This document shows, in pieces, positions 8,964 through 17,016 of a stretch of 64,000 nucleotides of DNA. The notes beneath the pieces were generated by a model. It made no database searches, had not been told where the DNA came from, and was given only the letters and a program-made list of their open reading frames with translations. The stretch is from positions 1 to 64,000 of the forward strand of contig JARROJ010000006.1 of the NCBI GenBank assembly GCA_037384065.1, read 5' to 3'. This stretch comes from JABDPF01 sp037384065 (GTDB taxonomy: Bacteria > Pseudomonadota > Gammaproteobacteria > Xanthomonadales > SZUA-36). Position numbers and translations under genes: made by a program. Each line of letters begins with the position of its first letter. Within the stretch, counting starts at the first letter, position 1.

Positions 8964-9529
8964 GTCGCTGCCTCCCGGCCGGCGGGCGCGGAATAGGCCT
9001 CCAGCATCGCCCTCAGGCGCTCCGCCCCGTTGCGGATGTGGGTCTTGACGGTGCCCAGCGGCAGGTCGGTCACGTCGGCGATTTCGCGATGGCTCAGACC
9101 TTCCTGGTAGGACAGGACCACACACAGGCGCTGCCTCGGTTCCAGCTCGGCCAGCGCCCGGTCGAGATCCATGCCCATCCCGGGCGCCTCCGCCGGCGCG
9201 CGCTCGGCGCCGTGCAGTTCGCCGGCCCCGCGCAGCGCGTCCTTGCGCCGCAGGTGCTCGAGCCAGGTCGTCACCGCCAGTCGCTTGAACCAGGCCGGAA
9301 AGGCGCCGGGTTGCTTCAATTGCCGCAGGTTGAGCCAGACCTTCATCAGGACTTGCTGGGCCAGATCGTCGGCCAGCGCGTTGTCGTTGCAGAAGCGTCG
9401 CATCAGATTACGCAGCTGGGACTGCCGGCGCCTCACCAGCTCCTCGAACGCGGCGCGGTCGCCGCTGCGGGCGAGGCTGACCAGGAAAGCCTCCGGGCAA
9501 TCCGGATAGAAGTCCTGTGCTTGGGGCAC
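8960..9529 (-). CDS. ECF-type RNA polymerase sigma factor
   Basis: 189 residues. Region 2 is seen in DRAAFEELVRR and DDLAQQVLMKVWLNL, and region 4 in LAELEPRQRLCVVLSYQEGLSHREIADV (quoted in parts: LEPRQRLCVVLSYQEGL, HREIADV) followed by PLGTVKTHIRNGAERLR, the helix-turn-helix that reads the -35 element. It directs RNA polymerase to a small regulon. It is flanked by two membrane-protein genes on the same strand (11-base gap upstream, 4-base overlap downstream), a typical sigma/sensor arrangement. The inducing signal is unknown. Confidence 0.93.
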   Translation of the reverse strand: MPQAQDFYPDCPEAFLVSLARSGDRAAFEELVRRRQSQLRNLMRRFCNDNALADDLAQQVLMKVWLNLRQLKQPGAFPAWFKRLAVTTWLEHLRRKDALRGAGELHGAERAPAEAPGMGMDLDRALAELEPRQRLCVVLSYQEGLSHREIADVTDLPLGTVKTHIRNGAERLRAMLEAYSAPAGREAAT

Positions 9530-9540
9530 GAGGCGGTCTC

Positions 9541-9963
9541 TTAAACGTGATTGCGGTCATTGTCCGCCCGGTACCAGCGGCGTGCAAATCGGGCCGCGAC
9601 GAAGAAGCCGGCGCCGACGCAGGCGACCAGGGCAGCCGCGCCGAGAATAGGCAGCATCGCCTCTGCGTACGTCTGGCCCAGGATCAGCGCCAGGAACGCC
9701 AGTCCGAGGGCCGCCGGCAGCACGATCATCGCCGTCAGGGCGAACGCACGGTCGAGCCGCTCGCCCCCGCCCTTGCCGGCCGACAGCAGGCGGTTCATGA
9801 CCGTCTCGTCGATCGGCTGTCCGCTTTCGACGATGCGCCGGATCGTTTCCTGCTGCGACTCGCGCTTGCGAATGTCGTACCAGATACCAGCAACCACCAC
9901 GGCCGCGATGAAACCCCAGAACGCCAGGGCTGCCAAACCTGCTCCGAGACTGAAGCTTTGCAT
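9541..9963 (-). CDS. Inner membrane protein, DUF6249-like
   Basis: 140 residues. An N-terminal membrane helix (AALAFWGFIAAVVVAGIW), a cytoplasmic segment (RKRESQQETIRRIVESGQPIDE in outline: RESQQETIRRIVESGQPID), then two membrane helices and a basic C-terminus. The RRIVESGQPIDE stretch after the first helix is what I associate with DUF6249 proteins, which commonly sit beside ECF sigma genes. A perfect AAGGAGAT ribosome site precedes the ATG by 5 bases. It is the first gene of the sigma factor operon. Function unknown; a signal-sensing role is only inferred. Confidence 0.72.
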   Translation of the reverse strand: MQSFSLGAGLAALAFWGFIAAVVVAGIWYDIRKRESQQETIRRIVESGQPIDETVMNRLLSAGKGGGERLDRAFALTAMIVLPAALGLAFLALILGQTYAEAMLPILGAAALVACVGAGFFVAARFARRWYRADNDRNHV

Positions 9964-10079
9964 TTCGATCTCCTTTTTTTGGCTCTTTCACCTATAGAAG
10001 ATGCAAGCCCGCGTCGATTGGATGTTGCGCGGTGAATTATTCTGACGGTCGAGCATTCCGGCCCGATCGAGCGACCGCA

Positions 10080-11300
10080 TCAGACGGCGCGGGCGCGCAA
10101 CACGCGCACCAGCACGACGGACACGGTCGTCAGCGCCGCGAAACCGGTCACCAGCGGCAGCACGGTGCCGTTGTAGGCGTGCCCGGTGAGGAAACCGAAC
10201 GCCACTGCCAACAGCGTGGTCAGGGTGCCGATGACCGCCGCGGCGGAACCGGCGACGTGGCCCAGCGACTCCATCGCCATCGCGTTGATGTTGCCGAAAA
10301 TGAAACCGATGCAGAAAAACCAGGCGACCAGCGGGGCCAGGAAGGCCCACAGCGGCGGATGCCCGCCCGTCGCCAGGCCCAGCAGCAACAGGCCCCAGGA
10401 CAGGATCATGATCACGTGCAGCGCAGTGAAGGTCAGCCGATGCATGCCGTAGCGCATCACCAGCTGCCCGTTCAGCATCGCGGCCAGCCCCGCGGACAGC
10501 GCGAGCCCGGCGAACACCAGCGGAAACCGCGCGCCGAGGTCGTATTGCGTGCCGAAAATGGGCTGGCTCGTGTTCAGGTAGCCCATGAACGCGCCGAAGG
10601 TGCAGCCGCCCACCAGCGTAAAACCCATCGCCGGCCGGTTGCGCAGCACTTCGAGAAAGGCCGCACGCACGCTGATCAGCGTGAACGGCCGCCGCATGGC
10701 CAGGGGCAACGTTTCCGGCTGGCGTAACGTCAGCCAGGCCTGGACGGCGACGCTGAACAGGAGGATGAACACGAAAATCGCGCGCCAGCTGCCGGTGACG
10801 AGCAGAATGCCCTGCCCCACCGCCGGGGCCAGGATCGGCACCAGGATGAACACGGTCATGATGAACGACATGATGCGGGCCATGTTCGAGCCGTGGAAGC
10901 GGTCGCGCACCAGCGCGATCGAGACGGTGCGCGGCCCGGCCGCGCCGAGCCCCTGCAGGAAGCGGCCGGCCAGCATCAGCGGAAAACTCTTGGCGAACAG
11001 GGCCAGCAGCGTGCCTGTGGCGAGGATCGCGAAGCCGGCATGCATGGCAGGCTTGCGACCGATCGAATCCGACAGCGGGCCGTACAGGGGTTGACCCACC
11101 GCGAGGCCGACGAACATGATCGCCACCACCAGTTGGACGTGGTTGGCGGCCGTGACGTCGAGGTCTTTTGCAATCCAGGGAAAAGCCGGCAGCATGACGT
11201 CGATGCACAGCGCGACCAGCGACATCATCGCCGCCATCAGCAGCACGAACTCGGCGCCGCCCCGGCGTTGGCTGGAGTCGGGTTCGGACCCGGACGTCAT
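10080..11300 (-). CDS. Bcr/CflA-family MFS drug efflux transporter
   Basis: 406 residues with about 12 hydrophobic segments. The MFS motif A appears as GQPLYGPLSDSIGRKPAM after helix 2, and RFLQGLGAAGPRTVSIALVRDR (motif around the fourth helix; key part RFLQGLGAAG) is characteristic of Bcr/CflA multidrug exporters, which export small hydrophobic or amino-acid-like compounds by proton antiport. It starts 33 bases downstream of recQ on the same strand and may be co-transcribed with it. The substrate cannot be predicted. Confidence 0.88.
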   Translation of the reverse strand: MTSGSEPDSSQRRGGAEFVLLMAAMMSLVALCIDVMLPAFPWIAKDLDVTAANHVQLVVAIMFVGLAVGQPLYGPLSDSIGRKPAMHAGFAILATGTLLALFAKSFPLMLAGRFLQGLGAAGPRTVSIALVRDRFHGSNMARIMSFIMTVFILVPILAPAVGQGILLVTGSWRAIFVFILLFSVAVQAWLTLRQPETLPLAMRRPFTLISVRAAFLEVLRNRPAMGFTLVGGCTFGAFMGYLNTSQPIFGTQYDLGARFPLVFAGLALSAGLAAMLNGQLVMRYGMHRLTFTALHVIMILSWGLLLLGLATGGHPPLWAFLAPLVAWFFCIGFIFGNINAMAMESLGHVAGSAAAVIGTLTTLLAVAFGFLTGHAYNGTVLPLVTGFAALTTVSVVLVRVLRARAV

Positions 11301-11333
11301 GGTGGACTCGTCCTCCTCAGCGTCGCAGCCGGC

Positions 11334-13118
11334 TCAGGCGTCTGCAATGGCGTCGAGAAACGCCCGCCCATAGCGCTGCAGCTTGACTTCACCGACCCCG
11401 TTCACGGCCAGCAGTTCCGCTTCGCTGGCCGGCTTGGCGCGGCTCATCTCGACCAGGGCCGCGTCGCCGAACACGATGTACGGCGGCACCCCGGCCTCTT
11501 CCGCCAGCTCTTTGCGCAGCGCGCGCAGGCGCTCGAACAGTTCCTGGTCGGGCGGCCCCAGTTCCAGCGCGATGGCCGGCTTCTTTTTCGCTTTCTGCCG
11601 GATACGCGGCCGCGCCAGTTCGACCGGGTCACCGTCGCGCAGCACGCGCGCCGCATCCGGCGTGAGCCTGAGCACCGACCAGTTGGCGATGTCCTGCTCG
11701 AGCAGGCCCTGGTGGATCAATTGCCGCGTGAGCGACATCCACTCGGCGTGCGAAAACTCCGCGCCGATACCCCAGGTCGACAGGCGGTCGTGCCCGAAGC
11801 GCCGAATGCGCTCGTTGTCGGCGCCGCGCAGCACGTCCACCACGTGTTTCATGCCGAAGCGCTGACCGACCCGATACACACAGGACAACACCTTGCGCGC
11901 GGCCTCGGTGCCGTCGAAGCGTTCCGGCGGATCGAGGCAGACGTCGCAGTTGCCGCAGTCTTCGGGCAATGCTTCGCCCAGGTAGCCGAGCAGCACGCGG
12001 CGCCGGCAGGACAGGCTCTCGGCGAACCCCACCATCGCGTTCAGCTTGTGGCCCTCGATGCGCCGTTGCGCCTCGTTGCCGCCCTGCTCGATCTGGTAAC
12101 GCGCCATGGCGGCGTCCTGCGCGCCGAACAGCAACAGCGCCTCCGCCGCGAGGCCGTCACGTCCCGCGCGGCCGGTCTCCTGGTAATAGCCTTCCAGGTG
12201 CCGCGGCAGGTCGTAGTGCACCACGAAGCGCACGTTCGGCTTGTCGATACCCATGCCGAAGGCGACCGTGGCGACCACGATGTCGAGTTCGTCGCGCAGG
12301 AACCGTTCCTGCACGGCGCTGCGCGTCGCGGCGTCGAGGCCTGCGTGGTAGGCCGCGGCCGAGTGACCGCGCGCGACCAGCGCGTCCGCCACCTCCTCGA
12401 CCCGCTTGCGCGACAGCGCGTAGACGATGCCGGCCTCGCCCGGACGGTTTTCCAGGAAGCGCTGCAGCTGGGCCGCGGGCTGGTGCTTTTCCAGCACCGT
12501 GTAGCGAATGTTCGGCCGGTCGAAACTGGTGATGAAGGTGCGCGCCTGTTGCAGGCCGAGCACCTCGACGATGTCCGCCCGGGTCTGCGGGTCGGCCGTC
12601 GCCGTCAGGGCGATGAAGGGTGTGCCGGGAAAATGCGCACGCAGCCCGCCCAGCGCCACGTATTCCGGCCGGAAATCATGCCCCCACTGCGACACGCAGT
12701 GCGCCTCGTCGATCGCGATCAGCGCGACCGGCACACCTTCGAGCGTGTGCAGGAAACCCGGCCGCATGATGCGCTCGGGCGCGACGTACAGCAGGTCCAG
12801 TTCGCCGCGGTGCAGGGCATCGAGCACGTCGCGCGCCTCGGCTGCGCCCAGCGACGAGTTGTAGCAGGCGGCGCGCACACCGTTCGCGCGCAGCGCGTCG
12901 ACCTGGTCCTTCATCAGGGAGATCAGGGGCGAGACCACCAGCGCGACCCCGTCGCGGTGCAGCGCGGGCAGCTGGTAGCACAGCGACTTGCCGCCACCGG
13001 TGGGCATCAGCACGAAGGCGTCGCCGCCGCCGACGACGTGGTCGACGATCTCCCGCTGGTGCGGGCGAAAATCATGCAGGCCGAAAACCTGTCGAAGTGT
13101 GTCGCGGACGTCGTTCAT
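11334..13118 (-). CDS. recQ: ATP-dependent DNA helicase RecQ
   Basis: 594 residues from ATG 13118 (an upstream in-frame ATG at 13166 would add 16 residues not typical of the family). Motifs in order: MPTGGGKSLCYQLPAL (Walker A), IDEAHCVSQWGHDFRPEY (DEAH box plus the RecQ aromatic-rich loop), YALSRKRVEEVA, and ETGRAGRDG (motif VI). The zinc-binding cysteines are in SCRRR and EDCGNCDVC, followed by a winged helix and a C-terminal HRDC domain (PYIVFGDAALVEMSRAKP). It is a 3'-5' helicase for recombination and fork repair. Confidence 0.96.
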   Translation of the reverse strand: MNDVRDTLRQVFGLHDFRPHQREIVDHVVGGGDAFVLMPTGGGKSLCYQLPALHRDGVALVVSPLISLMKDQVDALRANGVRAACYNSSLGAAEARDVLDALHRGELDLLYVAPERIMRPGFLHTLEGVPVALIAIDEAHCVSQWGHDFRPEYVALGGLRAHFPGTPFIALTATADPQTRADIVEVLGLQQARTFITSFDRPNIRYTVLEKHQPAAQLQRFLENRPGEAGIVYALSRKRVEEVADALVARGHSAAAYHAGLDAATRSAVQERFLRDELDIVVATVAFGMGIDKPNVRFVVHYDLPRHLEGYYQETGRAGRDGLAAEALLLFGAQDAAMARYQIEQGGNEAQRRIEGHKLNAMVGFAESLSCRRRVLLGYLGEALPEDCGNCDVCLDPPERFDGTEAARKVLSCVYRVGQRFGMKHVVDVLRGADNERIRRFGHDRLSTWGIGAEFSHAEWMSLTRQLIHQGLLEQDIANWSVLRLTPDAARVLRDGDPVELARPRIRQKAKKKPAIALELGPPDQELFERLRALRKELAEEAGVPPYIVFGDAALVEMSRAKPASEAELLAVNGVGEVKLQRYGRAFLDAIADA

Positions 13119-13224
13119 GCATAGGGGCCGGGAAAGGAGGCAATTATAGGCGAAGCCGGTGCGCATTTCGTGAGAATCCGCCGTGCGCGTTGCGGGGAAA
13201 TCGACGCTTCATTAAACTCCCGGA

Positions 13225-15360
13225 ATGATTTCATCCGGCTTCCCGAAACGCCTTCCGGTCACGCTCTTCCTCGTGCTGTTCGGCATCGGCGCGCATGCCG
13301 GCGATCCGGCGGAAATTCCGGCGGGTATCGCCAACGCGAGCTACGCCGGCACCGCGTACGGCGTCGTGACGCTGACCGACGGTGTCTGGGAGGGCGCGCC
13401 CTGGGTCGAAGGCGGCGCCGCGCGGCCGCGGGTCGGCCTGGCCCGGGATTTCATTCGCTACGGCGACGTCGATGGCGACGGCGACGACGAGGCGCTGGTG
13501 ATCGTCTGGCAGAGTTCGGGCGGCTCCGGCACCTTCAACTACGTCGCGCTGGTCGACCGGAGCGACGGCGACTGGCGCAATGTCGCCACCACCGCGCTCG
13601 GCGACCGGGTCAAGGTCACCGACGCCGCCATCGGGCCCGACGGCGCCGGCCTCCTGCCGGCCGCCCTGACGACCCTCCTGCTCGGCGCCTGTGGCGGCGA
13701 GGACGCCGCCGCGCCCGAAGTGACGACCGCGCCGCCCGCACCGGTCGAAGCCCCCGCCGAATCGCCGGCGACGGACGACCCGATCGACACCGCTGCGGCG
13801 GCCATGACGGAAGCCGAATACCGCCGCCACATCGAAACGCTCGCCTCGGACGCCTTCGGCGGCCGTTATCCGGCCACCCCGGGCGAGGACCTGACCGTGG
13901 CCTACCTGGTGGACTTCTTCCGCGAGATCGGCCTGCAGCCGGGCAACGGCGATTCCTACACCCAGGACGTGCCTTTGATGCGCCTCACCGCCGTGAACGA
14001 TCCGGGGCTGGTGTTCCGCGGCGCCGACGGCGCCGAACTCGCGCTCGCCTACGGCCCGGACCAGGTGATCTGGACCCGGCGGCAGGTACCCGAAGCCGTC
14101 CTGAAGGACTCGGACCTGGTTTTCGTCGGCTACGGCATCAACGCCCCGGAGCGCGGCTGGAACGACTACGAGGGCATCGACGTCACCGGCAAGACCGTCG
14201 TCATGCTGGTCAACGATCCCGGCTTCGCCACGCAGGACCCGGAGCTGTTCAACGGCAACGCGATGACCTACTACGGCCGCTGGGACTACAAGTACGGCGA
14301 GGCGTCGCGCCGCGGCGCCGCCGGCGCGATCATCATCCACGACACCCTGCCCGCCGCCTACGGCTGGAACACGGTGGAGAACAGCTGGACCGGTCCGCAA
14401 CTGGACATGGTGCTGGACAACCAGGGCCGCGCGCTCTCGGCGGTCCAGGGCTGGATCCAGAAGGAACACGCCGTGAAGCTGTTCGAAATGGCCGGTCTCG
14501 ACCTGGATGAAATGTACGCGGCCGCGCAGCGGCCCGGTTTCCGCGCGGTGCCGATGCCGGTCACCGCCTCGGCGCGCATCGAGAACACCAGCGAGCCCGT
14601 GCTGTCGCGCAACGTCGCCGCGCTGCTGCCCGGCAGCGAGGCGCCCGATGAAGTCTTCATCTACATGGCGCACTGGGACCACCTGGGCACCGATCCGAAG
14701 CTCGAGGGCGACCAGATCTACAACGGCGCGATGGACAACGCCAGCGGCACGGCGGCGCTGATGGAGATCGCCCGCGCCTACACCGCACTGCCCCGGGCGC
14801 CGCGCCGCAGCGTGCTGTTCCTGTCCGTCACGGCCGAGGAGCAGGGCCTGCTCGGCTCGGCCTACTACGCGAAAAACCCGCTGTTCCCGCTGGAAAACAC
14901 CGTCGGCGGCCTGAACATGGACGGCATGAACAACTTCGGCGCGACGCGCGACATCACCGTGATCGGCCTGGGCATGAGCGACCTCGACGCCTATCTGCAG
15001 GCCGCCGCGGCCGCCCAGGAACGCGTGCTGGAAGGTGACCGCGAGGCCGAGAAAGGCTTCTATTACCGCTCCGACCACTTCGAACTGGCCAAGGAAGGCG
15101 TGCCGATGCTGTACCCCGGCGGCGGCTACGACGACCGCGAGAAGGGCGTCGCCTACGGCATGGAAAAATCCCTGGAATACAACCGCGACCACTACCACCG
15201 CGTATCCGACGAGTACGACCTGAGCTGGAACGTGGAGGGCGCGCTGGAGGACATGGAGGCCTTCTTCCGCACCGGCCTCGACGTCGCCAACGACGACGCC
15301 TGGCCGAACTGGAAGGAAGGCACCGAGTTCAAGGCCAAGCGCGACGCACAGCGGCCCTGA
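13225..15360 (+). CDS. Fused protein: truncated secreted repeat-type domain plus M28 zinc peptidase lipoprotein
   Basis: 711 residues with two export signals. Residues 1-25 are a Sec signal (VTLFLVLFGIGAHA), followed by about 115 residues including RYGDVDGDGDDEALVIVWQ, a segment I know from stand-alone secreted proteins, which stops abruptly at VTDAAIGPDG. Immediately after comes LLPAALTTLLLGACGGED, a complete lipoprotein signal with Cys156, without an initiator codon. The rest is an M28 aminopeptidase: PA-like insert, then zinc ligands in MAHWDHLG, MDNASG, TAEEQGLLGS, NMDG and RSDHF. It looks like an in-frame deletion fusing two exported genes; an assembly error is the alternative. The peptidase part appears intact. 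Confidence 0.85.
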   Translation: MISSGFPKRLPVTLFLVLFGIGAHAGDPAEIPAGIANASYAGTAYGVVTLTDGVWEGAPWVEGGAARPRVGLARDFIRYGDVDGDGDDEALVIVWQSSGGSGTFNYVALVDRSDGDWRNVATTALGDRVKVTDAAIGPDGAGLLPAALTTLLLGACGGEDAAAPEVTTAPPAPVEAPAESPATDDPIDTAAAAMTEAEYRRHIETLASDAFGGRYPATPGEDLTVAYLVDFFREIGLQPGNGDSYTQDVPLMRLTAVNDPGLVFRGADGAELALAYGPDQVIWTRRQVPEAVLKDSDLVFVGYGINAPERGWNDYEGIDVTGKTVVMLVNDPGFATQDPELFNGNAMTYYGRWDYKYGEASRRGAAGAIIIHDTLPAAYGWNTVENSWTGPQLDMVLDNQGRALSAVQGWIQKEHAVKLFEMAGLDLDEMYAAAQRPGFRAVPMPVTASARIENTSEPVLSRNVAALLPGSEAPDEVFIYMAHWDHLGTDPKLEGDQIYNGAMDNASGTAALMEIARAYTALPRAPRRSVLFLSVTAEEQGLLGSAYYAKNPLFPLENTVGGLNMDGMNNFGATRDITVIGLGMSDLDAYLQAAAAAQERVLEGDREAEKGFYYRSDHFELAKEGVPMLYPGGGYDDREKGVAYGMEKSLEYNRDHYHRVSDEYDLSWNVEGALEDMEAFFRTGLDVANDDAWPNWKEGTEFKAKRDAQRP

Positions 15361-15475
15361 GGCCGCGCCGGGCCGCACGCGTCGGATCGCAGCACCCTCG
15401 ACGCCAAGCGCCTGGAAGAACTGCTCGCGCGTAGCGCCAACGCGCCCCGCGACCCCTACCTCGAGCGCTTTCTCG

Positions 15476-15869
15476 GGCATCGCGCACGTCAGCGAATGCG
15501 GCGGCCGGGCCCGCTGCTCCACCTGCCGCGTGATGATCATCGCAGACCTGGAGAACCGCATGCGGCGCAACACGCTCGAGGAACAGATGGCGGTGCGCAG
15601 GGGCTCCTACCCGGAAATCCGCCTCGCCTGCCGGCCGCGCGTGCGCGCTGACGTCACCGTGAAGCGCCCGGTGCGCGACGAGACCGACATCGTGATGGCG
15701 CTGGCCGACTCGCTACGCGACGCGTGCGCTGCAGACCGACCTGCTCGTCTCGAACAGCGTATTGAGCAACCTGGCGCCGAACGCCTGCGAGCTGATGGAT
15801 TCACACGATCTCGACCTCAAGGGCAAGAGCGGCCCGGTCCGCGCGCACGCGATCACGGTCAAATCCTGA
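15476..15869 (+). pseudogene. Decayed ferredoxin-domain adenylate/guanylate cyclase remnant
   Basis: One frame (15476 on) reads GIAHVSECGG, RARCSTCRVMI and later RLACRPRV: the CxxxxxCxxC cysteines plus a fourth Cys of a plant-type [2Fe-2S] ferredoxin, as found fused to class III nucleotide cyclases. A second frame (15729-15869) reads LQTDLLVSNSVLSNLAPNAC and KGKSGPVRAHAITVKS before a stop, which matches the C-terminal end of a class III cyclase domain. The catalytic middle of the cyclase is missing and the two parts are in different frames. A third frame (15385-15480) also lacks stops and may be the 5' end. I read this as a gene destroyed by deletion and frameshift. Confidence 0.6.
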
Positions 15870-15936
15870 TCGGCAGGATCGCGGCACGCCGGCCCGTTCG
15901 CTGCAGGGGGCCTCTTTGCGTCGGCACGAAGCGGGT

Positions 15937-16776
15937 TCAGTTCCGGAACATGTAGAACATGCCCTCGGCGTCCATGCACGCGCCGCTGTCGATATAGAAA
16001 TCGCCGCCGAGCATCGAAAAACTCTCCGTTGCCGTGAGTTCAAGTTCCAGCAGTGAGCCGTCGTCCATCGCGACTTCGAACAAGGGGTCGTTGATGTTGA
16101 ACGGCGCGGTCATCGCGTAACCGCCTTCGGCGCACCCGGTTCCGGTGATCTGGAAGCCCCACAGTTCCGGGGTGCCCCAGGCCGATTCAACGAAGGTCAT
16201 GCTGATGCTGCCCGAGCCGGTTGTCGAAGACCAGGTCCCGGCCCACTCACCCACAACGGCGTCCAACAGCAGTTCCTTCGTGAAGTCGGATTCCTCGATT
16301 TGAGCGATGCCGAAGTTCTGCTTGGTCTCCTGCCACTGGACGAACACGTTTTTCTGCTGGTCGAGCAGCGTGATGTCGGTGGACGCGGTGATACCCTGCA
16401 GGAACTCCTCGCCGAAGGTATGCACCGTTACCGTGGCGCTGTCGAACTCGACGCCGTCGGCGAATACCCGCACCGTGTGCTGGCCGTCACCCAGGATGTT
16501 CCAGTTCCAGAGCAGGGCGTAACCGGTATCTGAATGGCCGCCGCAATACCCCTCGGTATCCAGGCGGCTGGTTCCGCTTGCCGCCTCGATCAGATCACGA
16601 TCGTCGAACTGGACCGCGATGACCTGCGCGGTGCAATGGAACCCCGACACGACGCCGATGCCGCTCTCGTTACTGAAATCTGCCGGGTTTTCGAGAAAGC
16701 CCGGTTGCTGGGCCAGCACCGGGCCCGCGTACAGCACCGCGACCGCCATCGCCATGAACACGCTTATCCGTCTCAT
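15937..16776 (-). CDS. Secreted protein with SGIGVVSGFHC-type beta domain, function unknown
   Basis: 279 residues. GGAGG precedes the ATG, and a clear signal peptide (MAVAVLYAGPVLAQ) is followed by FLENPADFSNESGIGVVSGF. This start of domain, with CTAQ, GTSRLDTEGYCGG and LLWNWNILGDGQHTVRVFADG, recurs in many exported gammaproteobacterial proteins and looks like an immunoglobulin-like or beta-sandwich module with paired cysteines. The C-terminal half (VGEWAGTW, GSISMTF, TATESFSM) resembles a lipocalin-like or META-like beta barrel. Periplasmic or extracellular; no enzymatic motif seen. It stands alone, convergent with the cyclase remnant. Confidence 0.7.
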   Translation of the reverse strand: MRRISVFMAMAVAVLYAGPVLAQQPGFLENPADFSNESGIGVVSGFHCTAQVIAVQFDDRDLIEAASGTSRLDTEGYCGGHSDTGYALLWNWNILGDGQHTVRVFADGVEFDSATVTVHTFGEEFLQGITASTDITLLDQQKNVFVQWQETKQNFGIAQIEESDFTKELLLDAVVGEWAGTWSSTTGSGSISMTFVESAWGTPELWGFQITGTGCAEGGYAMTAPFNINDPLFEVAMDDGSLLELELTATESFSMLGGDFYIDSGACMDAEGMFYMFRN

Positions 16777-17016
16777 TGTCAGCCTCCGTCATTGAGCCAA
16801 ATGACTGCGGCGCACGGCCACGGCTGGATCGTGAGGTTATTTGCTTCTTGAGAGCGGCGTATTGTGAATAATCTGGCGATGGAGCAGCGGCGGTCTCACC
16901 GCGGATTTCAGTTTAGTCGAACCCGGCTTAACAGCCGCTTAATGCACAGGCTCCGGTGCCGGCAATCCGTGCCTTTGACCGGCCGCGACCCTCGTCGCGG
17001 GCGGACGCCTGACAGC

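Noticed and set aside
10893..13124. 743-codon plus-strand frame opposite recQ
   Set aside because: Shadow of recQ; no signature.
15530..15955. A 141-codon open frame as a separate gene
   Set aside because: Its first half is the tail of the ferredoxin domain and its second half is the cyclase end read in the wrong frame, so it is better explained as a pseudogene.
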